Below are positions 37,619-48,171 of a DNA stretch of 64,000 nucleotides, piece after piece. The position numbers were made by a program, and so were the translations under genes. Source of the stretch: Halomonas sp. DQ26W (GTDB lineage: Bacteria; Pseudomonadota; Gammaproteobacteria; Pseudomonadales; Halomonadaceae); contig NZ_QPKI01000010.1 of NCBI RefSeq assembly GCF_003339685.1, forward strand, positions 50,158 through 114,157, read 5' to 3'. The notes beneath the pieces are model-generated. The model had not been told where the DNA came from. It saw only the letters and a list, made by a program, of their open reading frames with translations, and did not search any database. Every line of letters starts with the position of its first letter. The stretch's first letter is position 1.

Positions 37619-38752
37619 ATGGCAATACGACGTGACCGCTACCTCGATGGGCTCGAGGTCTATCAGGTGGGAGGGGCCGTGCGTGATGCCAGGCTGGGCT
37701 GGCCGGTCAAAGACACCGACTGGGTGGTGGTGGGGGCCACGCCGGAACAGATGCGGCAGCGGGGTTTTCGGCCGGTAGGCCGCGATTTTCCGGTTTTCCT
37801 TCACCCGGAGACCCATGAGGAATATGCCCTGGCCCGTACCGAGCGCAAGTCTGGCCATGGCTATACCGGCTTCGACGTACATGCCAGCCCCGAGGTGACC
37901 CTGGAGGAGGACCTGGCTCGCAGGGACCTGACCATCAATGCCATGGCAGAGACGCCGGAAGGGGCTCTTGTCGATCCTTATGGTGGTCTCGGCGACCTTG
38001 AGGCCAGAGTGCTGCGCCACGTGTCGCCGGCCTTCGTCGAGGATCCGCTTCGGGTGCTGCGTACCGCCCGCTTTCTGGCCCGCTATGCCGGGCTCGGCTT
38101 CACCATCGCCGATGAAACCCTGGCACTGATGCGGGCGCTGTCGGAGAGTGGCGAACTGGCCCACCTGGTGGCCGAGCGGGTCTGGACCGAGACCGAGAAG
38201 GCGCTGGGCGAGCCCCGGCCGGCGGTCTATTTTCGGGTATTGGATGAGTGCGGCGCCCTGGCTGTGCTGCTGCCGGAACTGGCGTGGGATTCCAAAGCAC
38301 TGGAAGCGGCGTTGAAGCGCCTGGACCGCCTGCCGGAAGGGTTCGCAGACGACCAGCGCTGGCGCTGGGCGCGGCTGGTGGAGCATCTCCATGCCGACTG
38401 CCGTGAGGCGATCGCTGAGCGCCTTAGGTTGCCGCGGCCCTATCGCGATCTGGCGCGACAGGCGGCGCTGACGCGGTGGCTGCGCGCTCAGCCCGGCCCG
38501 ACCCCGGCAGCGGTGAACGATTGGCTGGATGGTATCGACGCTTGGCGACGCAGCGAGCGGGTTGCACCCTTGCTGGCACTTCTCGAACTGGAGACGCCAA
38601 GGCTTGCCGACACTCTGAAGCACGCCTGGCAAGAGGCCTCTCGGCTGTCGCCCCGAAGCCTGATCGAGGAGGGGTTCAAGGGGGGAGCGCTCGGTGAGGA
38701 GCTGGCCCGGCGGCGTCGAGCCATTCTCGGGCAGGTTCTGGATCGGGGGTAA
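37619..38752 (+). CDS. cca: CCA-adding enzyme (tRNA nucleotidyltransferase)
   Basis: Cca adds or repairs the 3' CCA end of tRNAs. The class II head domain carries [20 protein letters not shown] (catalytic Asp pair) and [28 protein letters not shown] is the body domain. At 377 residues it is shorter than the 412-residue E. coli enzyme and I see no HD-type phosphohydrolase motif in the C-terminal part, so it is probably a pure CCA-adding form. It is the last gene of the long lptD-to-cca stretch and converges with folK. Confidence 0.94.
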   Translation: MAIRRDRYLDGLEVYQVGGAVRDARLGWPVKDTDWVVVGATPEQMRQRGFRPVGRDFPVFLHPETHEEYALARTERKSGHGYTGFDVHASPEVTLEEDLARRDLTINAMAETPEGALVDPYGGLGDLEARVLRHVSPAFVEDPLRVLRTARFLARYAGLGFTIADETLALMRALSESGELAHLVAERVWTETEKALGEPRPAVYFRVLDECGALAVLLPELAWDSKALEAALKRLDRLPEGFADDQRWRWARLVEHLHADCREAIAERLRLPRPYRDLARQAALTRWLRAQPGPTPAAVNDWLDGIDAWRRSERVAPLLALLELETPRLADTLKHAWQEASRLSPRSLIEEGFKGGALGEELARRRRAILGQVLDRG

Positions 38753-38794
38753 GTTGATGGCGCCCGATAGTCACATCGCTCAGTCGTCGGCAGA

Positions 38795-39319
38795 TTATGG
38801 CTGCATTTCCTGCCGAACCGCCGGAGGGTGCCAACTAAATACGACCGGCCAGAGACGTTGATCGGGTGAGTCGAAAGCGGCCCAGAGTTCGCGGTAGGTT
38901 CTCCCATCGCGGGGGTGGTGCACCTCCGGCAGCAGCTCGGCCAGCGGCTGCAGCACGAAGGCGTGCTCAAGAATTTCTCCCCGCGGCAGTTCTACCCCAT
39001 CATGGCTTCCGACCAGGTCGCCTACCGTCAGCAGGTCGATGTCCAGAGTGCGGGGGCTGAACTTGGGACTCTCCTTGCGTCGGCCGTTGGCGAACTCCAG
39101 GCGCTTGCACCAGGCCTGAAGCTCCCCGACCGGCCAGTCGCTCTCGAAGGCGACGACAAGATTGAAGAAGTTGCGTCCATCCTCGAACCCCACCGGCTCG
39201 CTTTCGAAGACACGTGAGACCGCCAGGCTGCCGAAGGTGCCCGTCAAAGCATCCAGGCAGGCACGGACATGACGCTCACGGTCGATGTTGCTGCCGATGC
39301 TGGCGCTGACCAGAGCCAT
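38795..39319 (-). CDS. folK: 2-amino-4-hydroxy-6-hydroxymethyldihydropteridine diphosphokinase
   Basis: FolK (HPPK) transfers pyrophosphate to 6-hydroxymethyl-dihydropterin in folate synthesis. The 174-residue protein shows VSASIGSNIDRERHV, GFEDGRNFFNLVV and the metal/ATP signature SPRTLDIDLLTVGD. The ATG at 39319 shares a base with the folB stop and gives the family N-terminus; a GTG one codon upstream is an alternative. It is downstream of folB on the minus strand. Confidence 0.94.
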   Translation of the reverse strand: MALVSASIGSNIDRERHVRACLDALTGTFGSLAVSRVFESEPVGFEDGRNFFNLVVAFESDWPVGELQAWCKRLEFANGRRKESPKFSPRTLDIDLLTVGDLVGSHDGVELPRGEILEHAFVLQPLAELLPEVHHPRDGRTYRELWAAFDSPDQRLWPVVFSWHPPAVRQEMQP

Positions 39320-39684
39320 CACGCACCCTCCGGGCGAGTGCCGCGCTCGATGCGCACACCGACCGCGTTGGCGGCTGGCACAGCGCCGGGCTTGCGTACC
39401 GTCAGGCGCAGCCAGGGAATGGCGAACTCATCACGTAGCGTCGCCGCGAGTCGCTCACTGAAGGTTTCCACCAGGGCGAAGTCGTGGTCGCTGGCAAAGC
39501 GTGCGACCCTCTGGCTGACGGCGGCATAGTCAAGGGTGAAGGCGATATCGTCACTGGCGGCGGCGGGGCGAATGTCGGTGGCCAGCTCCAGATCGAGCAG
39601 CAATCGCTGCGTCACGGTGCGCTCCCAGTCGTAGACGCCGATCACGGTTTCCACAGCGAGCGATTCGATCAGTACACGGTCCAT
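39319..39684 (-). CDS. folB: Dihydroneopterin aldolase
   Basis: FolB converts 7,8-dihydroneopterin to 6-hydroxymethyl-dihydropterin, the step before FolK. It has 121 residues. MDRVLIESLAVETVIGVYDWE contains the conserved strand and the Glu/Trp segment (shown here as IESLAVETVIGVYDWE), and DFALVETFSERLAATL contains the catalytic lysine-neighbouring region of the family. One-base overlap with folK couples the two. Confidence 0.94.
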   Translation of the reverse strand: MDRVLIESLAVETVIGVYDWERTVTQRLLLDLELATDIRPAAASDDIAFTLDYAAVSQRVARFASDHDFALVETFSERLAATLRDEFAIPWLRLTVRKPGAVPAANAVGVRIERGTRPEGA

Positions 39685-39844
39685 TGCGTCTCCCCTTGGG
39701 CGCAGGATGTTCCGGGCATCCGGTTTGGCGCCCGATTGTACGTGAGCCGATAGGGGGATGACAGGGACCCGTGCTGTCTTAACGGTGCTGCGGCTGGCAG
39801 AATTCGCCCACGAGAATGACAGGAGACGAACTCAGGTGACATCG

Positions 39845-40420
39845 ATGGAGTGGCTGCTGACGCTACTGGGGTTGGGCTATCTCAGCGGGTCCTGGCTGGG
39901 TGCTCTGAGCGTTTGCCGAATAGCGGGCGTGGAGGACCCGCGTTTGGTGGGTTCCTGCAACCCGGGTTTCTCCAACGTACTGCGCGTGCATGGCCGCCGG
40001 CTGGCGATAGCGACCCTGATGCTGGACGCGGCCAAGGGCATGCCGGCACTCTGGCTGGCCCTGTGGCTTGGGCTGGCGCCCTGGGCTCAGGGCATGGTCG
40101 GCCTGGCGGTGCTGCTGGGGCATAGCTACCCCCTCTGGCACCGTTTCCGTGGTGGCAAGGCCGTCGCCAGTGCCTTCGGCGTGATGCTTGTCCTGACGCC
40201 CTGGGTGGCGCTGTGCTGTGCCCTGCTCTGGGCGGTCCTGGCCTGGCGCGTGCGCACCGCCGCGGTGGCCTCCCTGGCCAGTGCCGGCCTGGCGCCGCTG
40301 GTCAGCGTCTGGCTGGCGCCGGACTATGTCATCGTGGTGACGGCCTTTACCGCGCTGGTGCTGGCACGACATGTACTGAATATCCGGCGCCTTAGGCGTG
40401 GCGATGAGCAGGGGCTCTAG
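39845..40420 (+). CDS. plsY: Acyl-phosphate glycerol-3-phosphate acyltransferase PlsY
   Basis: PlsY is the membrane enzyme that acylates glycerol-3-phosphate with acyl-phosphate from PlsX. It has 191 residues and about five helices. The motif GYLSGSWLGALSVCRIAG, the cytoplasmic loop GSCNPGFSNVLRVHG (a variant of the usual SGNPGATN) and GHSYPLWHRFRGGKAVAS are clear. The ATG at 39845 is used; a GTG at 39836 with AGGAGA upstream is a real alternative. It is divergent from folB, as in other proteobacteria. Confidence 0.92.
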   Translation: MEWLLTLLGLGYLSGSWLGALSVCRIAGVEDPRLVGSCNPGFSNVLRVHGRRLAIATLMLDAAKGMPALWLALWLGLAPWAQGMVGLAVLLGHSYPLWHRFRGGKAVASAFGVMLVLTPWVALCCALLWAVLAWRVRTAAVASLASAGLAPLVSVWLAPDYVIVVTAFTALVLARHVLNIRRLRRGDEQGL

Positions 40421-40479
40421 GAGCCTGGGCCTGGACAGGTTGCCAGGACAAGCAGCGCCGAGGGCAGGTTCGAGTGGAG

Positions 40480-40560
40480 GTCATTTGCCAGGGATGGCAA
40501 ATGTAGCGCCCAGGGAAGGGTTCACAGCGCCTACACGAAGGCCTGCCCTCGGAGACGCTG
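40480..40560 (-). repeat. Dispersed intergenic repeat, copy B
   Basis: This is the inverse copy of the element at 29303-29375. The core 40503-40531 matches copy A in 28 of 29 bases when reversed. The adjoining hairpin ATTTGCCA-GGGA-TGGCAAAT (40483-40502) sits in the same relative place as the copy A hairpin but with different stem bases. It fills most of the gap between plsY and tsaD. Confidence 0.75.
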
Positions 40561-40584
40561 CAGGAGAGAGAGCGTCGCCAGCCA

Positions 40585-41622
40585 TCAGTTGCCGGTTGGT
40601 GCTCGCAGGATATCCATCGGCCAGCGTGGCACGGCCTTCATGATACCGATCTCGTCGCGCTCACCCGCCGCTAGCCGCTGAGCACCCACATAGGCGATCA
40701 TTGCCCCGTTGTCGGTGCAGAAGCGGCCGCGGGGATAGTAGGCGCGGGCGCTGCGCTTTTCGGTCTCCCGCTCCAGCCGTTCCCGTAGGCGTACATTGGC
40801 GCTGACGCCGCCCGCCACCACCAGCCGCTTGAGGTCGGTGGCATCCAGCGCACGGCGGCACTTGATCACCAGCGTGTCGACCACCGCCTCCTCGAAGGCT
40901 CGGGCTACGTCGGCCCGGGCCTGGTCGTCGAGCGTGCCATCCTGCTTCAGCCGTTTCAGGGTGGTCAGGGTGTGGGTCTTCAGCCCCGAGAAGCTGAAGT
41001 CGAGCCCCGGACGATCAGTCATGGGGCGCGGGAAGCGAAAGCGCCCAGGATCGCCCCGTTCGGCGAGCTGTGCCACCTGGGGTCCCCCCGGGTAGGATAG
41101 CCCCAGCATTTTTGCCGCCTTGTCGAAGGCTTCGCCGGCGGCATCGTCCACTGATTCCCCCAGCAGTCGGTAGCTGCCCAGCCCCTGGACCTCGACCAGC
41201 TGAGTGTGCCCACCCGATACCAGCAGCGCCACAAAGGGGAAGGCCGGTGGCGACGTTTCCAGCATCGGTGCCAGCAGGTGCCCCTCCATGTGATGGACCC
41301 CCAGTACGGGTATGCCCAGTGCGCGTGCCATGCCATGAGCAGTGCTGGCACCCACCATCAGGGCACCGACCAGCCCTGGGCCCGCGGTGTAGGCAATCGC
41401 ATCCAGTTCGGTGCGTGATGCCCCCGCCTCGTCGAGTACCTGCTGTATCAGCGGCAACAGCCGGCGGGTGTGGTCCCGCGAAGCGAGCTCGGGTACCACG
41501 CCACCGTATTCGGCGTGCATGGCGACCTGGCTGTAGAGCGCGTCGGCGACCAGGCCTCGTTCGGTGTCGTAAAGCGCGACGCCGGTTTCGTCGCAGGAGG
41601 TTTCGATGCCGAGTACTAGCAT
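40585..41622 (-). CDS. tsaD: tRNA N6-adenosine threonylcarbamoyltransferase TsaD
   Basis: TsaD transfers the threonylcarbamoyl group to A37 of ANN-decoding tRNAs, with TsaB and TsaE. The 345-residue ASKHA-fold protein begins [19 protein letters not shown]. The metal-binding [38 protein letters not shown] and the C-terminal [13 protein letters not shown] are all hallmarks. It is divergent from rpsU, the common gammaproteobacterial arrangement. Confidence 0.97.
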   Translation of the reverse strand: MLVLGIETSCDETGVALYDTERGLVADALYSQVAMHAEYGGVVPELASRDHTRRLLPLIQQVLDEAGASRTELDAIAYTAGPGLVGALMVGASTAHGMARALGIPVLGVHHMEGHLLAPMLETSPPAFPFVALLVSGGHTQLVEVQGLGSYRLLGESVDDAAGEAFDKAAKMLGLSYPGGPQVAQLAERGDPGRFRFPRPMTDRPGLDFSFSGLKTHTLTTLKRLKQDGTLDDQARADVARAFEEAVVDTLVIKCRRALDATDLKRLVVAGGVSANVRLRERLERETEKRSARAYYPRGRFCTDNGAMIAYVGAQRLAAGERDEIGIMKAVPRWPMDILRAPTGN

Positions 41623-41652
41623 GGGGTGGGCTCGCGGAAGGGATAAAGCAGC

Positions 41653-41661
41653 ATTCTAGCA
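41653..41661 (-). promoter_or_regulatory. Extended -10 promoter of tsaD
   Basis: On the minus strand TGCTAGAAT (an extended -10, TG-N-TAGAAT) lies about 31 bases before the tsaD start. No good -35 box is seen at normal spacing, which fits an extended -10 promoter. Confidence 0.45.
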
Positions 41662-41690
41662 AATCGGACGCTGGTTGACCGCGGCCTGCC

Positions 41691-41715
41691 TTAACGGCAG
41701 GTGTCGTGCCGTTAA
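41691..41715. promoter_or_regulatory. Perfect inverted repeat between tsaD and rpsU
   Basis: TTAACGGCA (41691-41699), a seven-base spacer and TGCCGTTAA (41707-41715) form a perfect 9+9 inverted repeat in the 329-base tsaD-rpsU gap. It lies upstream of both promoters (37 bases before the rpsU -35 box) and has no T-run, so an operator is more likely than a terminator. I do not recognise the regulator. Confidence 0.5.
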
Positions 41716-41751
41716 CGTCTCTGCCATGGTCATTGATGCAGTGCCAAGAAT

Positions 41752-41780
41752 TTGCAAAGACTCGGTCTGGCGTCTAGAAT
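41752..41780 (+). promoter_or_regulatory. Sigma-70 promoter of the rpsU-dnaG-rpoD operon
   Basis: TTGCAA (41752-41757), a 17-base spacer and TAGAAT (41775-41780). The leader to the rpsU ATG is about 165 bases. The hexamers and spacing are identical to the rpsF promoter at 2332-2360. Confidence 0.65.
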
Positions 41781-41951
41781 ACTGTGCGCTGTAGGACTGG
41801 GTCGTGCATCCAGCAGGAGAGCTTTCGCTTTTTCATGGGGTCTTGGCATTGGCGGCTTGCTGTCGATCGGGATTGCGTGATGACGGGAGTCGTCCGGAGA
41901 GGGTGTGCGTACAAACCGAACTCAAGAAATTTTAAGGTAGGTGAGTGCTTA

Positions 41952-42167
41952 ATGCCTTCTGTAAAAGTACGTGATAATGAGCCGTTTGACGTAGCGCTGC
42001 GTCGTTTCAAGCGTTCCTGCGAAAAAGCCGGCATTCTGTCCGAGGTTCGCCGTCGCGAGCACTACGAGAAGCCGACTGCAGAGCGCAAGCGCAAGGCAGC
42101 CGCCGCGGTGAAGCGTCACGCCAAGAAGCTCCAGCGTGAGCGGAAGCGTTTCGAAAGGCTCTATTGA
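41952..42167 (+). CDS. rpsU: 30S ribosomal protein S21
   Basis: S21 is a 71-residue basic protein of the 30S platform that helps initiation-site selection. [20 protein letters not shown] and [21 protein letters not shown] basic tail (here [16 protein letters not shown]) are near-invariant. The start at 41952 is preceded by AAGGTAGGTGAG. In-frame upstream codons (from 41784) belong to the leader. It opens the macromolecular-synthesis operon rpsU-dnaG-rpoD. Confidence 0.98.
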   Translation: MPSVKVRDNEPFDVALRRFKRSCEKAGILSEVRRREHYEKPTAERKRKAAAAVKRHAKKLQRERKRFERLY

Positions 42168-42222
42168 TCCGTACGATGGGGTAGTCGAGGAGCTTTGCTT
42201 CGGCTGTTCCGGAAGGATGACC

Positions 42223-42255
42223 AAGCGGCCGCCGGCGGGTGGCCGTTTGTTTTTA
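42223..42255 (+). terminator. Intra-operon terminator between rpsU and dnaG
   Basis: AAGCGGCC and GGCCGTTT pair around a GC-rich loop (with one bulged base), followed by GTTTTTAC. The position matches the E. coli operon, where a terminator after rpsU reduces dnaG expression relative to rpsU. Confidence 0.7.
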
Positions 42256-42312
42256 CGCTGAGCCCGCCGCGCCCTTTATCCGCCTGTCCAGTCTGGAGGA
42301 GGCGATATCCCC

Positions 42313-44133
42313 ATGGCCGGTCAGATACCGCAACGTTTCATCGATGACTTGTTGGCTCGCGTCGACGTGGTCGAAGTGGTGGGTGAGCGGGTGCAACTGA
42401 AGAAGGCCGGGCGCAATCATGCTGGGCTTTGCCCGTTTCATCAGGAAAAGACGCCGTCGTTTACCGTCAGTGCCGACAAGCAGTTCTACCACTGTTTCGG
42501 CTGCGGCGCTCACGGCAACGCCCTGCGCTTTCTGATGGAGTACGACAATCTGCCCTTCCCCGAGGCCGTCGAGCAGTTGGCTTCCCGGCTTGGCCTGGAC
42601 GTGCCGCGTGAAGGTGCCGACGACCCTCGTGCCCAGGCTCGGGAGCGCAGGCGCCAGGAGGGCATCAACCTGCTGGAGATTTCGGCAAGCTTCTTTCGGG
42701 AGCGCCTGAAAATGCCGGAAGGGCAGGGCGCTCGCCACTATCTGGCAGAGCGCGGCCTCTCGCCGGAGATTCAGGCGGCGTTCGGGATCGGCTATGCACC
42801 TGACGAGTGGGGGTCGCTGAAGCGCCACCTGTCGGCGCGGGAGATTCCCGAGGCCGTTCAGATCGAGTACGGGCTGCTGGTTCACCGCGAAGAGAATGGG
42901 CGAACCTACGATCGCTTCCGCGACCGGGTGATATTCCCGATTCGCGACGTTCGAGGTCGAACTATCGCCTTCGGCGGGCGGGTGCTGGGCGATGCCAAGC
43001 CCAAGTACCTGAACTCGCCCGAGACGCCGGTGTTTCACAAGGGGCGCGAGCTCTACGGGCTGTTCGAGGCGCGCCAGGCCAATACGCGCCTGGAGCGGCT
43101 GGTGATCGTCGAAGGCTACATGGACGTGGTAGCCCTGGCTCAGTTCGGGATTCGCAATGTCGTGGCTACCCTGGGTACCTCGACCAGCGAGGATCACCTG
43201 TCGCGGCTGTTCCGCATGGTCGACGAGGTGGTGTTCTGCTTCGACGGGGACCGCGCCGGCCGCCAGGCGGCTAGTCGTGCGCTGGAAGTCGTCTTGCCGT
43301 TGATGATCGATGGCCGGCAGGCGCGCTTCCTGTTCCTGCCCGAGGGGGAAGATCCGGATACTCTGGTGCGGCGCGAGGGGGCAGAGGCCTTTGTTGACCG
43401 AATCACCTGCGCCAGCCCGCTTTCGGAGTTGCTTTTCGACCAGGCAGCGCGGGGGCGTGATCTGGCGCGCATTGAGGACCGCGAGCGCTATGCCAGCCAG
43501 GTTCTGGCGGCCATCGGCGAACTTCCGGAGGGTCTGCTGAAATCAATGATGCTCAATGAGCTTTCGCGGCGCACCGGTGTCGAACGATCACGCTTCGAGG
43601 CGTTGATGGCGCGGGCCGAGCAAGGTGCGGGACAGCCTGTCGAGTCGGCAGTGCTACCCGCCTCGAAGGCGTCGCCGGTCGTGAAGGGGGCGGGCGCTGT
43701 GACGCGCCCCGGCCGAGTGGGGCTGGTGGCACGAATACTACAGTTGTTGCTGCATGAGCCGATATTGGTAGAGCGCTTGCCGGAAGCGGACGACTGGTAC
43801 CCCGGGGGTGACCCGGACGTTCCTCTCTGTCGCGAGGTGGTACGGCTGTTGCGGGCCGGTCGTTACCGCAGCGGGCAGGTCTTGCTGGCACATTTCCACG
43901 GCAGCGACCAGGGGCGGCGGTTGGCGACACTGGTCAAGCGTGAAATGCTTATTCCTCGTGACGCCAGGGCCCGGGAGCTCGATGGCCTGGTCGAGCATTT
44001 TCGTCGCCACCAGATGCGGCCGTCGTGCCAGGAACAGATCGATGCGCTGCTGGCAAGGCAGCGGTCGGGAGAACGGCTTTCACCCGAGGAGCGGCAGCGC
44101 CTCATGGCGCTGCTGACCGAGCTGGGAAGTTGA
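42313..44133 (+). CDS. dnaG: DNA primase DnaG
   Basis: DnaG makes RNA primers at the replication fork. The protein has 606 residues. The N-terminal zinc-binding domain has ligands Cys40, His43, Cys61 and Cys64 (LCPFHQEKTPSF, YHCFGCG). The Toprim catalytic core shows VIVEGYMDVVAL and CFDGDRAGRQAA. The C-terminal DnaB-interaction domain follows after a linker at about residue 430. The start ATG is preceded by GGAGGCGATAT. Confidence 0.97.
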   Translation: MAGQIPQRFIDDLLARVDVVEVVGERVQLKKAGRNHAGLCPFHQEKTPSFTVSADKQFYHCFGCGAHGNALRFLMEYDNLPFPEAVEQLASRLGLDVPREGADDPRAQARERRRQEGINLLEISASFFRERLKMPEGQGARHYLAERGLSPEIQAAFGIGYAPDEWGSLKRHLSAREIPEAVQIEYGLLVHREENGRTYDRFRDRVIFPIRDVRGRTIAFGGRVLGDAKPKYLNSPETPVFHKGRELYGLFEARQANTRLERLVIVEGYMDVVALAQFGIRNVVATLGTSTSEDHLSRLFRMVDEVVFCFDGDRAGRQAASRALEVVLPLMIDGRQARFLFLPEGEDPDTLVRREGAEAFVDRITCASPLSELLFDQAARGRDLARIEDRERYASQVLAAIGELPEGLLKSMMLNELSRRTGVERSRFEALMARAEQGAGQPVESAVLPASKASPVVKGAGAVTRPGRVGLVARILQLLLHEPILVERLPEADDWYPGGDPDVPLCREVVRLLRAGRYRSGQVLLAHFHGSDQGRRLATLVKREMLIPRDARARELDGLVEHFRRHQMRPSCQEQIDALLARQRSGERLSPEERQRLMALLTELGS

Positions 44134-44303
44134 AAGCAAGCATCACGGATGGCGAAGGATGTTGGCGGTGGGGTTGAATTCTTGTCCACCATCACCACAT
44201 AGGGAGCATGGATTCGCCCCCCGCGATAGCACAACCGAACAAATTAACACACCTGAGTGACCGAGCAAATGGGTCGAACTGGCGGAAAGACATGATTAAC
44301 CGC

Positions 44304-44309
44304 TATACT
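44304..44309 (+). promoter_or_regulatory. Possible internal promoter before rpoD
   Basis: The 247-base dnaG-rpoD gap contains TATACT at 44304-44309 in CCGCTATACTGTTCGG; a clear -35 box is missing. A second candidate, GGTTGAA at 44172-44178 with CACCACAT at 44193-44200, loosely resembles a heat-shock sigma-32 promoter, which E. coli rpoD also has. Both are tentative. Confidence 0.3.
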
Positions 44310-44380
44310 GTTCGGCTTGATGAGTTTTCTCCACCCAGTGCTTCAGGTGTTTCATTCTTCTTCGTCGAGATAGGGTTTCT

Positions 44381-46219
<1,839 letters not shown>

Positions 46220-46229
46220 ATTCTCTCAC

Positions 46230-46256
46230 CGGTTTGCAATGATCGGTTTGCAATGA
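46230..46256 (+). repeat. Tandem 13-base direct repeat after rpoD
   Basis: CGGTTTGCAATGA occurs at 46230-46242 and again at 46244-46256, just after the rpoD stop and before the terminator hairpin. Meaning unknown; a small local duplication is the simplest reading. Confidence 0.6.
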
Positions 46257-46261
46257 GTGTG

Positions 46262-46303
46262 CAACGACAACGCCCGCTGCCTTGGCAGCGGGCGTTGTCG
46301 TTG
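46262..46303. terminator. Long perfect hairpin, terminator between rpoD and the converging membrane protein gene
   Basis: CAACGACAACGCCCGCTGCC pairs perfectly over 20 bases with its complement at 46284-46303, leaving a two-base TT at the tip. Neither side has a strong T-run, but the site is between converging genes and can stop transcription from both. Confidence 0.75.
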
Positions 46304-46341
46304 GGATGTGCCCCGCACCTTGCGCGGGCATGCAAGGGTAT

Positions 46342-46995
46342 TCAGCCGCTTTGTGCGTTGTGCCAGCGCCGCGCCAGCAGCATAAGCTCGATCACGGCGA
46401 TCAGGATCAGTGCGTAGCCCAGCAGTTCCACCACCTCCTCGGCGGCATCCTTGAAGGTGCGTACGTAGTTCTCCTCCAGGATAGCCTTCCAGAACGCACC
46501 GCGTCCGTAGAGCCGAGAAAAGACGTAGGTGGTCAGTACGCCGGCGGCGAAGAGGCCGAAGGAGAGGCTGTTGGCATAGCCGGCGAACTCCTCGACGAAA
46601 CGGTGACGACGGCGAATGACCCAGTAGAGGATGGGGACGATGACCAGTGTAACCAGTACCTGCCAGGTGTGATCGGCCACCCACAGGTCCAGCCAGTAAT
46701 CCTGCTCGCGAATCAGTGAACTGAACACGAAGGCAAAGATCAGCAGTGTCACATTGGGCATTACCCTCAGCACTTGGCGCGTGTAGAGCAGCAGCGCCGA
46801 AGCGATAGCCAGCAGCGCACTCTGGGCCAGCTCGGTGAAGCCATGCTCCGAGAAGCGTACCTCCGGAAAGTAGAGGGCCTCGTAGTAGGCTCCCTGGGCC
46901 AGGGCAGCGATGAGCAAGATATACAGTGCCGCGCGGACACAGGTGGCGCGAAAGCCGATCGGCCAGGGTTGGCCGGGAGGTGTGTCTTGGGACAT
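46342..46995 (-). CDS. Multi-pass membrane protein of unknown function
   Basis: This 217-residue protein (start at 46995, MSQDTPPGQPW) is not recognised. It has about six hydrophobic segments: approximately residues 18-38, 55-70, 78-95, 108-125, 135-155 and 185-205, separated by short charged loops such as IRRRHRFVEEF and SRLYGRGAFWKAILEENY. No enzymatic motif is visible. An upstream in-frame start at 47004 or 47037 is possible. It is downstream of the LysR-type gene on the same strand (52 bases after it), so it could be co-transcribed with it. Confidence 0.7.
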   Translation of the reverse strand: MSQDTPPGQPWPIGFRATCVRAALYILLIAALAQGAYYEALYFPEVRFSEHGFTELAQSALLAIASALLLYTRQVLRVMPNVTLLIFAFVFSSLIREQDYWLDLWVADHTWQVLVTLVIVPILYWVIRRRHRFVEEFAGYANSLSFGLFAAGVLTTYVFSRLYGRGAFWKAILEENYVRTFKDAAEEVVELLGYALILIAVIELMLLARRWHNAQSG

Positions 46996-47047
46996 CGAAA
47001 GCATCCGGGACAGTGAGTAGGCAAAGCCGCGCGTCATTGTATCGTCA

Positions 47048-47998
47048 TCAATTCATGTTGCCTACGCTGTTACCGGCATCAGGGGTTGTCCGGTTTGCCT
47101 CCTCGACGATCCAGTCGTGGACTGCGGCCACACGGCGGTCGTCCAGTGCGCCGCTGGTGTGCACGATGCCGTAGCGCTTGCCGGTAGGAATCCGATGGGG
47201 GAGGGGCGCAATTAGTGCGCCCGTGCTGAGCTCATTGGTGAGCAGCGCCTGGCGGGCGATGGCGACACCCATGCCGGCAACTGCCGCCTCCATGGTCAAG
47301 CGATGTCGATTGAAGGTATAGCCGCGACGGGCATTAAGCGGTGGCGCTTCCACCGCTTCAAGGTAGTGCTCCCATTCGGCGTAGGGGTGCCCACCACGCC
47401 AGGCGGTGACGTCGTGCAGCAGCGGGTACCAGGCCAGCTCCTCAGGGCGCGACAGGGATGGCCGGTGGCGCAACAGGGCCGGCGCGCAGACAGGAAAGAT
47501 CACCTCCTCCATCAGCGGCGTGATGGCCAGGCCGGGGTAGTGGCCGTCATTGAGGTCAATGGCCAGGTCGAAGTCGCCCTCGCGCAGCGACAGGCTGCTG
47601 TCCTCGGCGATGATCTGCAGCTCGATGTCGGGAAGGCGCGCCTGCAGTCGCGGCAGGCGTGGCATCAGCCACTTGCTGAGGAAGGCAGGTACGCTGCGCA
47701 CCCGGATGATGCCGCTCATCACGCCGCTACGCAGGCGCTTAACTTCGAGGCCGACCGACTGGTAGGCCTCTTCCACCACATCGGCCAGTCGGCGTCCCTC
47801 CTCGGTTAGCTCCAGGCGACGCGGCAGGCGACGGAATAGCTTGAAGCCCAGGCGCTCTTCCAACTGCTTGATCTGCTGGCTTACGGCCCCGGTGGTCACG
47901 TGCAGCTCATCGGCGGCGCGAGTGAAGGAGAGGTGGCGTGCACTGATGGCGAAGACCTTGAGCCAGGCATGGGTCTGAGCGTGAAGTAGGCGGCTCAT
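47048..47998 (-). CDS. LysR family transcriptional regulator, divergent from sdaA
   Basis: This 316-residue LysR-type regulator has an N-terminal winged helix-turn-helix (AISARHLSFTRAADELHVTT, then GAVSQQIKQLEERLGFKLF) and a C-terminal ligand-binding domain of the GcvA/DsdC/AmpR branch. It is transcribed divergently from the L-serine dehydratase gene with a 173-base shared region. That layout suggests it controls sdaA, perhaps in response to serine or another amino acid. The inference is from position only; the effector cannot be read from the sequence. Confidence 0.9.
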   Translation of the reverse strand: MSRLLHAQTHAWLKVFAISARHLSFTRAADELHVTTGAVSQQIKQLEERLGFKLFRRLPRRLELTEEGRRLADVVEEAYQSVGLEVKRLRSGVMSGIIRVRSVPAFLSKWLMPRLPRLQARLPDIELQIIAEDSSLSLREGDFDLAIDLNDGHYPGLAITPLMEEVIFPVCAPALLRHRPSLSRPEELAWYPLLHDVTAWRGGHPYAEWEHYLEAVEAPPLNARRGYTFNRHRLTMEAAVAGMGVAIARQALLTNELSTGALIAPLPHRIPTGKRYGIVHTSGALDDRRVAAVHDWIVEEANRTTPDAGNSVGNMN

Positions 47999-48171
47999 GG
48001 TTTAGTCAATCTATACTCAGTAGGGAGATATTCTCGTTTGCCCGAGGGCGTTCATAGCACCACCATAGAATCCAACGGGCTTGGATGGCAATAGCGTTTA
48101 GTTAGACTCATCCATTATGGCCCTTTCGGAACGGATACGATCGGCAGCCGCCGACCAGACAAGGTGATTAC

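Noticed and set aside
37067..38632. 521-codon open frame on the minus strand across apaH and cca
   Set aside because: It is antisense to two well-recognised genes, has no family resemblance and an atypical His/Gln/Arg-rich composition. Long antisense frames are common in high-G+C DNA.
40463..40480. GGTTCGA-like string as part of a tRNA T-arm
   Set aside because: No acceptor or anticodon stem can be built around it; it is next to the dispersed repeat.
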